Shown here piece by piece: positions 8,095-14,800 of a DNA stretch of 37,760 bases (its first letter is position 1; every line of letters starts with the position of its first letter). The DNA comes from Methylibium sp964622685. Lineage in GTDB: Bacteria > Pseudomonadota > Gammaproteobacteria > Burkholderiales > Burkholderiaceae_C. Location of the stretch: positions 1 through 37,760 of the forward strand of contig CAZUUU010000014.1 of assembly GCA_964622685.1 (NCBI GenBank), in the 5' to 3' direction. The notes under the pieces were generated by a model, which saw only the letters and a list, made by a program, of their open reading frames with translations, was not told the DNA's origin and made no database searches. The position numbers were made by a program, and so were the translations under genes.

Positions 8095-9681
8095 ATGACG
8101 ACCCTTCAAACCCCTGCCGGCATGCAGATCACCGGCGCGATCCAGCCCGGCTTCGAGGCCGTCCTCACGCCCGAGGCGCTGGCCTTCGTGGCCAAGCTGC
8201 ACCGCGCCTTCGAGCCGCGCCGCCAGGAACTGCTGGCCGCGCGCGTGGAGCGCGCGAAGCGCCTGGACGCCGGCGAGCGCCCCGACTTCCTGAAGGAGAC
8301 GAAGCACATCCGCGACGGCGACTGGAAGATCGCGCCGCTGCCCAAGGCCCTGCACTGCCGGCGCGTCGAGATCACCGGCCCGGTCGAGGCCAAGATGGTC
8401 ATCAACGCCTTCAACTCGGGCGCCGACAGCTACATGACCGACTTCGAGGACAGCAACTCCCCGAAGTGGAGCAACCAGATCCAGGGCCAGATCAACCTGT
8501 CCAAGGCGATCCGCCGCACGCTGACCGTCGGCCAGGCCGGCAAGACCTACAAGCTCAACGACAAGATCGCGACGCTGCAGGTGCGGCCGCGCGGCTGGCA
8601 CCTCGACGAGAAGCACGTCACCGTCGACGGCCAGCGGGTGTCGGGCGGCATCTTCGACTTCGCGCTGTTCTTCTTCCACAACGCGAAGGAGCAGCTCGAA
8701 CGCGGCGCCGGCCCCTACTTCTACCTGCCCAAGATGGAGTCGCACCTCGAGGCGCGGCTGTGGAACGACATCTTCGTGATGGCGCAGAAGGAGGTCGGCC
8801 TGCCGCAGGGCACGATCAAGGCCACCGTCCTGATCGAGACCATCCTCGCCGCCTTCGAGATGGACGAGATCCTGTACGAGCTGCGCGAGCACTCGGCGGG
8901 CCTCAACGCCGGCCGCTGGGACTACATCTTCAGCTGCATCAAGAAGTTCAAGAACGACCGCGACTTCTGCCTGGCCGACCGCGCCAAGGTCACGATGACC
9001 GCGCCCTTCATGCGCGCCTACGCGCTGCTGCTGCTCAAGACCTGCCACCACCGCAACGCGCCGGCGATCGGCGGCATGAGCGCGCTGATCCCGATCAAGA
9101 ACGACCCCGAGAAGAACGCCGTCGCGATGGCCGGCATCATCAAGGACAAGCGCCGCGACGCCAACGACGGCTACGACGGCGGCTGGGTCGCGCACCCGGG
9201 TCTGGTCGACGTGGCGATGAAGGAGTTCGTCGACGTGCTGGGCGACAAGCCCAACCAGATCGAGCGCCAGAAGAAGTACACGCACATCGAGGCCGAGCAC
9301 CTGCTCGAGTTCAAGCCCGAAGGCCCGATCACCGAGGCCGGCCTGCGCATGAACATCAACGTCGGCATCTACTACCTGGCGTCCTGGCTGGCGGGCAATG
9401 GCTGCGTGCCGATCTACAACCTGATGGAAGACGCCGCCACCGCCGAGATCTCGCGCTCGCAGGTGTGGCAGTGGATCCGCTCGCCCAAGGGCGTGCTCGA
9501 CGACGGCCGCAAGGTCACCGAGCCCATGGTCCGCCAGATGGTCGCCGAGGAACTGGCGGGCATCAAGGAAGCCGGCTACGAAGGCACGACCGTGGACCGC
9601 GCGGCCGAGATCTTCGAGCAGATGAGCACGCAGGAGGCCTTCGCCGAGTTCCTGACGCTGCCGCTCTACGAGGAACTCTGA
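8095..9681 (+). CDS. aceB: Malate synthase A
   Basis: Malate synthase condenses glyoxylate with acetyl-CoA to give malate, the second step of the glyoxylate shunt. The 528-aa product is a full-length isoform A, with the conserved FNSGADSYMTDFEDSNSP segment, LPKMESHLEARLW, VLIETILAAFEMDEILYELR (metal-binding Glu region), and the C-terminal helical plug NGCVPIYNLMEDAATAEISR containing the catalytic Asp. The start has a Shine-Dalgarno sequence (CAGGAG) 8 nt upstream. No isocitrate lyase gene is in the window. Its position behind a dehalogenase that can release glycolate suggests a shared role in feeding two-carbon acids into central metabolism, which is inference. A strong terminator follows. 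Confidence 0.97.
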   Translation: MTTLQTPAGMQITGAIQPGFEAVLTPEALAFVAKLHRAFEPRRQELLAARVERAKRLDAGERPDFLKETKHIRDGDWKIAPLPKALHCRRVEITGPVEAKMVINAFNSGADSYMTDFEDSNSPKWSNQIQGQINLSKAIRRTLTVGQAGKTYKLNDKIATLQVRPRGWHLDEKHVTVDGQRVSGGIFDFALFFFHNAKEQLERGAGPYFYLPKMESHLEARLWNDIFVMAQKEVGLPQGTIKATVLIETILAAFEMDEILYELREHSAGLNAGRWDYIFSCIKKFKNDRDFCLADRAKVTMTAPFMRAYALLLLKTCHHRNAPAIGGMSALIPIKNDPEKNAVAMAGIIKDKRRDANDGYDGGWVAHPGLVDVAMKEFVDVLGDKPNQIERQKKYTHIEAEHLLEFKPEGPITEAGLRMNINVGIYYLASWLAGNGCVPIYNLMEDAATAEISRSQVWQWIRSPKGVLDDGRKVTEPMVRQMVAEELAGIKEAGYEGTTVDRAAEIFEQMSTQEAFAEFLTLPLYEEL

Positions 9682-9686
9682 GCCCC

Positions 9687-9714
9687 GGCGCGCGAACGCA
9701 TCGCGCGCCTTTTT
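9687..9714 (+). terminator. Rho-independent terminator after aceB
   Basis: A perfect 9-bp stem (GGCGCGCGA 9687-9695 / TCGCGCGCC 9701-9709) with loop ACGCA is followed by five T residues. Confidence 0.92.
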
Positions 9715-9727
9715 GTTGCAAGCCGCT

Positions 9728-9755
9728 GCATCCGCCGCGGCGGGATGCCCGTAGT
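9728..9755 (+). promoter_or_regulatory. Candidate ECF-type promoter for the DUF4394 gene
   Basis: GCATCC (9728-9733) is followed after 16 nt by CGTAGT (9750-9755), in the region between the aceB terminator and the lipoprotein gene. The -35 half resembles the CATCC core I recall for SigK-type sigma factors, and a CGT-containing -10 is common for ECF factors. GCATCC also pairs with GGATGC at 9743-9748. The adjacent ECF sigma gene makes recognition by that factor plausible. Confidence 0.35.
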
Positions 9756-9827
9756 CCCTGTCATGCGAACCCGATCGGCCGCGCGGCCGTCGGGCTCTTG
9801 TGTCATCGACCACGGAGACTTCCTGCC

Positions 9828-11450
9828 ATGCATCGCAAGACCCTGCTCGCCACCGTTGCCGTCCTCGCCCTCGGGGGCCTCGCTGCCTGTGGTGGTGGAG
9901 GCGATGCGCCGCCGCCCGCACCGCAACCGGTGGCGGTCGGCGACACGCTCGCACTGACGGCCAGCGGCCGCATCGTCTCGTTCAACCGCGCGACGCCGGC
10001 CACGCTGGTCGGTGCGGTGTCGGTCACCGGCCTGGCCTCGGGCGAGTCGCTGCTGGGCATCGACATCCGCCCGGCCGACGGCCTGCTGTATGCGCTGGGC
10101 AGCGCCGGCAACGTCTACACCGTCGATCCCTCGACCGGCGCGGCGACGCTGCGCGCGGCGCTGCGCGCGGTGGCCGGCGACGACAACCCTTACGCCGCGC
10201 TGGTCGGCGACAGCTTCGCGGTGGACTTCAACCCGGTCGCCGACCGCCTGCGCGTGATCGGCAACCTGGGCCAGAACCTGCGCATCAACGTCACCAACGG
10301 CGACACCATCACCGACGGTTTGATCGCACCGGCTGCCGGCGGCACCGCGACGGTGAGCGCCGGCGCCTACACCAACAGCTTCGCCGGCACGACGACGACC
10401 CAGCTCTTCGACCTGGACGTGGTGGCCGGCACGCTGCACCTGCAGGACCCGCCGAACAACGGCACGCTGGCGGCCGGGCTGCCTCTGGGCCTGACCGCGA
10501 CCGCGGCCAACGGCTTCGACATCGACGCGCGCAACAACACCGCCTATGCCGCGCTGACGGTCGGCGGCACGAGCTCGCTCTACACGATCAACCTCACGAC
10601 CGGCGCCGCGACCGCCGTTGCGGGCGGCGCGATCGCCGGCGGCGAGGCGATCCGCGGCCTGGCGCTGGTGCAGCCCGCCGCGCCGACCGCCATCGGCCTG
10701 ACGGCCGACAACCGCCTGCTGGCCTTCAACCCGGCGGCACCGAACACCATCACCTCGACGACGACGATCACCGGCCTGCAGACCGGCGAGGTGATCCTCG
10801 GCATCGACTTCCGGCCGAGCAGCGGTCTGCTCTACGCGCTGGCGACCGGCGGCCGGCTCTACACCGTCGACCCGGCCACCGGCGCGGCGAGCTTCCGCGT
10901 CGCGCTGGCCGCCGACCCGGCCGATCTCACCGCGCCCTACAGCGGCCTCGCGAGCAACGCGCTGAGCGTCGACTTCAACCCGGCCGCCGACCGCCTGCGC
11001 GTGATCGCCGACAACGGCCAGAGCCTGCGCATCAACGTCGACACCGGCCTCACCACGACCGACGGCGACATCAATCGCGCCGGCGTCGCGCCCTCGGTGC
11101 TGGCCGCGGCCTACGCCAACAGCTTTGCCGGCACCACGACGACGGTGCTCTACGACCTGGAGTCCAACAGCAACGTGCTGGCGATCCAGAACCCGCCGAA
11201 CAACGGCACGCTGGTCGACGTCGGCGCACTGGGCCTGGACATCATGGGCAGCGGCGGCTTCGACATCGCCGGCGGCAGCAACGGCCTGGCGCTGGCGGCG
11301 CTGCGGGCCGGCACGACCGGGCCGATGTCGCTGTACGCGGTCAACCTCACGACCGGCGCCGCGACCCTCTACCGCGGCCTGGCGGCCGATGCGGCGCAGG
11401 TCGGCGGCGCCGGCGGCGTGCCGCTGGTCGACCTGGCGATCCGCTTCTGA
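9828..11450 (+). CDS. DUF4394 lipoprotein with two tandem domains
   Basis: This is a predicted lipoprotein of unknown function. The signal peptide ends in the lipobox LAAC with Cys21, followed by GGGG. The 540-aa protein is an internal duplication of the DUF4394 domain, roughly residues 38-285 and 286-540. The same blocks occur twice: LLGIDIRPADGLLYAL / ILGIDFRPSSGLLYAL, YTVDPSTGAA / YTVDPATGAA, VDFNPVADRLRVIGN / VDFNPAADRLRVIAD, NSFAGTTTT twice, and PPNNGTL twice. The repeat pattern suggests a beta-propeller-like fold (inference). The gene lies upstream of an ECF sigma/anti-sigma pair, and DUF4394 may be a regulon member. The Shine-Dalgarno sequence is weak. Confidence 0.85.
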   Translation: MHRKTLLATVAVLALGGLAACGGGGDAPPPAPQPVAVGDTLALTASGRIVSFNRATPATLVGAVSVTGLASGESLLGIDIRPADGLLYALGSAGNVYTVDPSTGAATLRAALRAVAGDDNPYAALVGDSFAVDFNPVADRLRVIGNLGQNLRINVTNGDTITDGLIAPAAGGTATVSAGAYTNSFAGTTTTQLFDLDVVAGTLHLQDPPNNGTLAAGLPLGLTATAANGFDIDARNNTAYAALTVGGTSSLYTINLTTGAATAVAGGAIAGGEAIRGLALVQPAAPTAIGLTADNRLLAFNPAAPNTITSTTTITGLQTGEVILGIDFRPSSGLLYALATGGRLYTVDPATGAASFRVALAADPADLTAPYSGLASNALSVDFNPAADRLRVIADNGQSLRINVDTGLTTTDGDINRAGVAPSVLAAAYANSFAGTTTTVLYDLESNSNVLAIQNPPNNGTLVDVGALGLDIMGSGGFDIAGGSNGLALAALRAGTTGPMSLYAVNLTTGAATLYRGLAADAAQVGGAGGVPLVDLAIRF

Positions 11451-11462
11451 TCGTGGCGCAGC

Positions 11463-11494
11463 GGCCGACGTGGTCCGCCACGGCCACGTCGGCC
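11463..11494 (+). repeat. 11-bp perfect inverted repeat before the ECF sigma gene
   Basis: GGCCGACGTGG (11463-11473) and CCACGTCGGCC (11484-11494) are exact reverse complements with a 10-nt spacer. The repeat starts 12 nt after the DUF4394 stop and lies about 48 nt before the sigma start, with no T-run. It may be an attenuator or terminator hairpin, or an operator. A -10-like TAGCAT at 11511-11516 follows it. Confidence 0.6.
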
Positions 11495-11541
11495 CGGCTG
11501 CCGGCTCGGCTAGCATCGCAACCGACCCGCCCCGCCGCCCC

Positions 11542-12108
11542 ATGCCCAGCCCGACCAGCAGCTCTCCCGATGGCTTCGACTACGAGTCGGCGCTCGAGGC
11601 CTGCGCGCGCGGCGAGCGTTATGCGCTGCGCGCGATCTACGAGCGCGAGTCGCGCTGGCTGCTGGGCGTGGCGCAGCGCATCGTGCGCGACCGCGACACC
11701 GCGCACGACGTGCTGCAGGAGGCCTTCCTGCAGGTCTGGCAGCGCGCGTCGACCTACCAGCGCGCGCTCGGCTCGGGCCGTGGCTGGATCTACACGGTGG
11801 TGCGCCACCGCGCGCTCGACGAGGCGCGCCGCGTGCAGCGCGAGCTGCCGATGGGCGACGACCTCGAGGCCGTGGCCGATGCGCGGGCCGCGCAGGACGA
11901 GCCCTCGCCCGACCTGCCGCAGGCCGACGCCGCGGCGCTGGACCGCTGCCTGGGCGCGCTCGAGGAGCGCAAGCGCGACTGCATCGTGCGCGCCTTCGTC
12001 GAGGGCTACACGCACGAGCAGATCGCCCGCGAGATCGCCACGCCGGTCGGCACCGTCAAGTCGTGGATCCGCCGCGGCCTGCTGGCGCTGAAGGAGTGCC
12101 TGTCGTGA
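11542..12108 (+). CDS. ECF RNA polymerase sigma factor (SigK-like)
   Basis: This is a 188-aa extracytoplasmic-function sigma factor. Region 2 is clear (RAIYERESRWLLGVAQRIV, then DTAHDVLQEAFLQVW for promoter melting and -10 contact), with a WIYTVVRHRALDEARR segment. Region 4 follows (RDCIVRAFVEGYTHEQIAREI and TPVGTVKSWIRRGLLALKECL, a helix-turn-helix for the -35). The layout matches the SigK/RpoE-like group that pairs with RskA-type anti-sigma factors. The start ATG at 11542 gives the normal length. The stop overlaps the GTG of the downstream anti-sigma gene, so the two are translationally coupled and their products presumably bind each other. Confidence 0.93.
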   Translation: MPSPTSSSPDGFDYESALEACARGERYALRAIYERESRWLLGVAQRIVRDRDTAHDVLQEAFLQVWQRASTYQRALGSGRGWIYTVVRHRALDEARRVQRELPMGDDLEAVADARAAQDEPSPDLPQADAAALDRCLGALEERKRDCIVRAFVEGYTHEQIAREIATPVGTVKSWIRRGLLALKECLS

Positions 12109-12839
12109 GCCTCGACCAGGACCCGCAGGAACGCAGCGCGACCGCCGGCGAGTACGTGCTGGGCACTCTCGATGCCGCGGCGCGCGCCGAGGTCGAGCGG
12201 GCCCTGCCTGTCGACGCGGCGCTGCGGGCCGAGGTCTACCGCTGGCAGGACCGCCTGATCGGCCTGACGCGCCGCGTCGCGCCGGCCGAGCCCGACGCCG
12301 GCCTGTGGTCGAAGATCGCCGCCCGGCTCGGCGCCGCGCCGTCGGCGCGCCCGGCGAACGCCCCGGCCGCGGCCAACGACCCGGTGTGGCAGCGCCTGCG
12401 CCGCTGGCAGCTCACCGGCGGCCTGGCGATCGCGGCCTCGCTGGTGCTCGCGACGCTGCTGGTGCTGCGCACGCCGACCGCGGTCGACGCGCCGGCGCGC
12501 TACCTCGCGGTGCTGCAGGCGCCCGACGACAAGTCCACCGGCTGGGTGGTCGAGATCACCGCCGGCGACAAGCTGCGCCTGGTGCCGGTCGCGGCCGCCG
12601 CGGCCCTGCCGGTGCCGGCCGGCAAGACGCTGCAGTTCTGGACCAAGCCCGAAGGCGCGGCCGGCCCGACCTCGCTGGGCCTGGTGCGCGCCGGCCAGGT
12701 CGTCGAGCTGCCGGTTCGCCAGCTGCCGGCGGTCGAGTCGCAGACGCTCTTCGAGCTGACGCTCGAGCCCGAAGGCGGCTCGACCATCGGCCGCCCGACG
12801 GGCCCGATCCTCTACGTGGGGCGGACGGTCAAGCTCTGA
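12105..12839 (+). CDS. Membrane anti-sigma factor (RskA family)
   Basis: This is a predicted anti-sigma factor that would hold the upstream ECF factor inactive at the inner membrane. The 244-aa protein has an N-terminal cytoplasmic part (SATAGEYVLGTLDAAARAEVER, the conserved anti-sigma start; LRAEVYRWQDRLIGL), one transmembrane helix at about residues 104-122 (GLAIAASLVLATLLVLR), and a periplasmic RskA C-terminal domain (LQFWTKPEGAAGPTSLGLV, then FELTLEPEGGSTIGRPTGPILYVG). It lacks the HxxxCxxC zinc motif. The start is a GTG overlapping the sigma stop (GTGA), with AAGGAG upstream. The signal that releases the sigma factor is unknown; regulated proteolysis is the family precedent. Confidence 0.9.
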   Translation: MSLDQDPQERSATAGEYVLGTLDAAARAEVERALPVDAALRAEVYRWQDRLIGLTRRVAPAEPDAGLWSKIAARLGAAPSARPANAPAAANDPVWQRLRRWQLTGGLAIAASLVLATLLVLRTPTAVDAPARYLAVLQAPDDKSTGWVVEITAGDKLRLVPVAAAAALPVPAGKTLQFWTKPEGAAGPTSLGLVRAGQVVELPVRQLPAVESQTLFELTLEPEGGSTIGRPTGPILYVGRTVKL

Positions 12840-12901
12840 TCCGCCTTTGCCTGCGCGGGTTCGGGCAGGCCCGGGCCGACGTCACGCGAAGAGCCGCGTC
12901 C

Positions 12902-13222
12902 TCAAGGCTCCTTCACCTCGACCTTCAGCGACGCGTACCACGCCGCCAGCGCCGCGATGTCCGCGTCGCTCAGCGACTTGGCGATCACGTTCATCACCGG
13001 GTGTTGGCGCGCGCCGCTGCGGTAGGCCTTGAGTTGCGCGTCGACGTAGATCGCCGACTGGCCGGCCAGGTGCGGCGCGTCCGGCGCGGTCGCCAGGCCC
13101 AGCGGGCCGTGGCAGGCCGCGCAGGCCGCCGACTTGGCGCGGCCGGCCTCGTTGGCCGGGGCGGCCGTGGCGACGCACAGCGCCGCCACGACGAGGCCTG
13201 CGCGCAGGCTAGCGCTTCGCAT
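12902..13222 (-). CDS. Periplasmic c-type cytochrome
   Basis: This is a small class I cytochrome c. The product (about 106 aa) has a signal peptide (RAGLVVAALCVATAAPA), one heme-binding motif CAACH in KSAACAACHGPLGLA, and a likely axial Met in QHPVMNVIAKSLSDADIAALAAWYASL. I chose the ATG at 13222; another in frame at 13252 adds 10 residues and has no better ribosome site. The gene overlaps the 3' end of the sorbosone-dehydrogenase-like gene by 14 nt on the same strand. The pair probably works together in the periplasm, with the cytochrome taking electrons from the dehydrogenase, which is inference from gene context. Confidence 0.88.
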   Translation of the reverse strand: MRSASLRAGLVVAALCVATAAPANEAGRAKSAACAACHGPLGLATAPDAPHLAGQSAIYVDAQLKAYRSGARQHPVMNVIAKSLSDADIAALAAWYASLKVEVKEP

Positions 13223-14486
13223 CGCCGGTGTAGCTGATGCGGTAGATCGCACCGACGTAGTCGTCCGAGACCAGCAGCGAGCCGTCCTTCATCGTCGCCA
13301 CGTCGACCGGGCGGCCGCGGAAGGTGCCGGTGTTCTCGTCCAGCCAGCCGCTCGCGAAGACCTCGGTCTTGTCGGCGGTGCCGTCGGCCTTGAGCGAGGT
13401 GAACAGCACCTGCGCGCCGTTCGGCTTGGTGCGGTTCCACGAGCCGTGCTGCGCGCTGAAGAAGCCGCCCTGGTACTTCGCCGGGAAGGACTTGCCGGTG
13501 TAGAAGGCCATCCCCAGGTCGGCCGCGTGCGCCTCGGTCAGCACCTGGGCCGCGGTCACGTTGGCCGGCATCGGGTCCTTGTCGTAGCCATGCTCGGTGA
13601 TGCGCGTCTTGCCCTGGATCCACGGGTAGCCGAAGAACTGGCCGGCCTTGGTGATGCGGTTGATCTCGCCGTTGGGGATGTCGTCGCCCATGCCGTCGGT
13701 CTGGTTGTCGGTGAACCAGAGGGTGCCGTCCTTCGGGTTGAAGTCGTGGCCGACCGAGTTGCGGATGCCGGTCGCATAGACCTCGCGCTTGCTGCCGTCG
13801 AAGGCGTTCATCCGCACCATGCCGCCGATGCCGACCTCGGTGTAGAGCTTGAGCTTCTCGCGCGGCTGCACGTTGAAGGGCTGGCCCAGCGAGATGTAGG
13901 CCATGCCGTCCGGGCCGATCTTGCAGACGCGCGCGCCGTGGTTGAAGGACTCTTCCTCCACCGGGATCAGCTTGCCCTGGGGCACGACCTCGATCACCGC
14001 GACGTCGGGGCCTTCGTAGAAGAACTCGGCCGCGGGGAAGTTGAGCACGCGGTTGTGCTCGGCCACGATCAGGAAGCCGTCCTTGGTCCAGCACACGCCG
14101 TTGGGCACCTTGAAGTTCAGGCTGGGCGCGAAGGGCTTGACCTCGTCGGCCTCGCCGTCGGAGTTGCGGTCGGTCACCGCCCACACCGTGGTCTTGCGCG
14201 TGCCGACGAACAGCATGTTGGTGCTGGGCGCCACCGCCATGTGGCGCGCGTCGGGCACCACCGCGAACAGGTCGATGCGGAAGCCCGGCGGCAGCTTCAC
14301 GCGCTCGAGGTTGCGGCGGATCGCGTCGGCGTTCTTGCCGGTCTGCGGCACCGGCGGGATGTTGAGGTCGACGCCGGACACCTTGAACTGCTTGAGCTTC
14401 TCGATGTTCTGCTGGGCCAGGGCGGGTCCGGCGGACAGCAGGGCGGCCGCGGCGGCCGTCAGCGTGAGGCGGGCGAAGGGATGCAT
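13209..14486 (-). CDS. Periplasmic sorbosone dehydrogenase-like protein
   Basis: This is a 425-aa exported protein of the glucose/sorbosone dehydrogenase (six-bladed beta-propeller) family, whose characterised members oxidise sugars or aldehydes, often with PQQ. The signal peptide is MHPFARLTLTAAAAALLSAGPALA. Conserved blocks include PPGFRIDLFAVVPDARHMAVA, FVGTRKTTVWAVTD, NGVCWTKDGFLIVAEHNRV, GIRNSVGHDFNPKDGTLWFTDNQ, and GGFFSAQHGSWNRTKPNGAQV (His/Trp/Arg of the active-site region). The start has an AAGGAGA sequence 8 nt upstream. A cytochrome c gene overlaps downstream. Substrate and cofactor cannot be read from the sequence; PQQ use is inferred from the family. No PQQ biosynthesis genes are nearby. 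Confidence 0.88.
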   Translation of the reverse strand: MHPFARLTLTAAAAALLSAGPALAQQNIEKLKQFKVSGVDLNIPPVPQTGKNADAIRRNLERVKLPPGFRIDLFAVVPDARHMAVAPSTNMLFVGTRKTTVWAVTDRNSDGEADEVKPFAPSLNFKVPNGVCWTKDGFLIVAEHNRVLNFPAAEFFYEGPDVAVIEVVPQGKLIPVEEESFNHGARVCKIGPDGMAYISLGQPFNVQPREKLKLYTEVGIGGMVRMNAFDGSKREVYATGIRNSVGHDFNPKDGTLWFTDNQTDGMGDDIPNGEINRITKAGQFFGYPWIQGKTRITEHGYDKDPMPANVTAAQVLTEAHAADLGMAFYTGKSFPAKYQGGFFSAQHGSWNRTKPNGAQVLFTSLKADGTADKTEVFASGWLDENTGTFRGRPVDVATMKDGSLLVSDDYVGAIYRISYTGDAKR

Positions 14487-14800
14487 GGGGTGGGTCTCCT
14501 TGAATCGTTCTTGGATAAGGAAGGCGGTGCGGCGGGTGGCCGGTCGCCGGGCGGCTGCCGATCGGTCTGACGGATGGCAACCGGCAGCCGACTGTAGGCC
14601 GGGGGGCCGGCTCCGGCGCGGCCCCCCGGGTTACCCCGGACGCCGGCGCGGGCAGGCCGGTGCCCCCGTCCGTTCCACGCTTTCCGCCGTCCGTCGCACG
14701 GCGCCGCCGGCGCCGCGTGGCCAGGCTTTAGAGTGATGCCCGGCGCCGACCGGTGCCCACCCCACAACGCAAGCGGTCACCGCCGCGAGGAGTCTGAGTC
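14487..14800. other. Divergent intergenic region with strong hairpins
   Basis: This 314-bp gene-free stretch lies between two divergent exported-protein genes. It holds GGCTGCCG (14553-14560) pairing with CGGCAGCC (14582-14589), and a 9-bp stem GGGGGGCCG (14601-14609) / CGGCCCCCC (14619-14627) without a T-run. A -10-like TAGAGT at 14729-14734 could serve the M13 peptidase gene, whose Shine-Dalgarno sequence (GAGGAG) precedes the GTG at 14801. I see no small gene in it. Confidence 0.5.
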
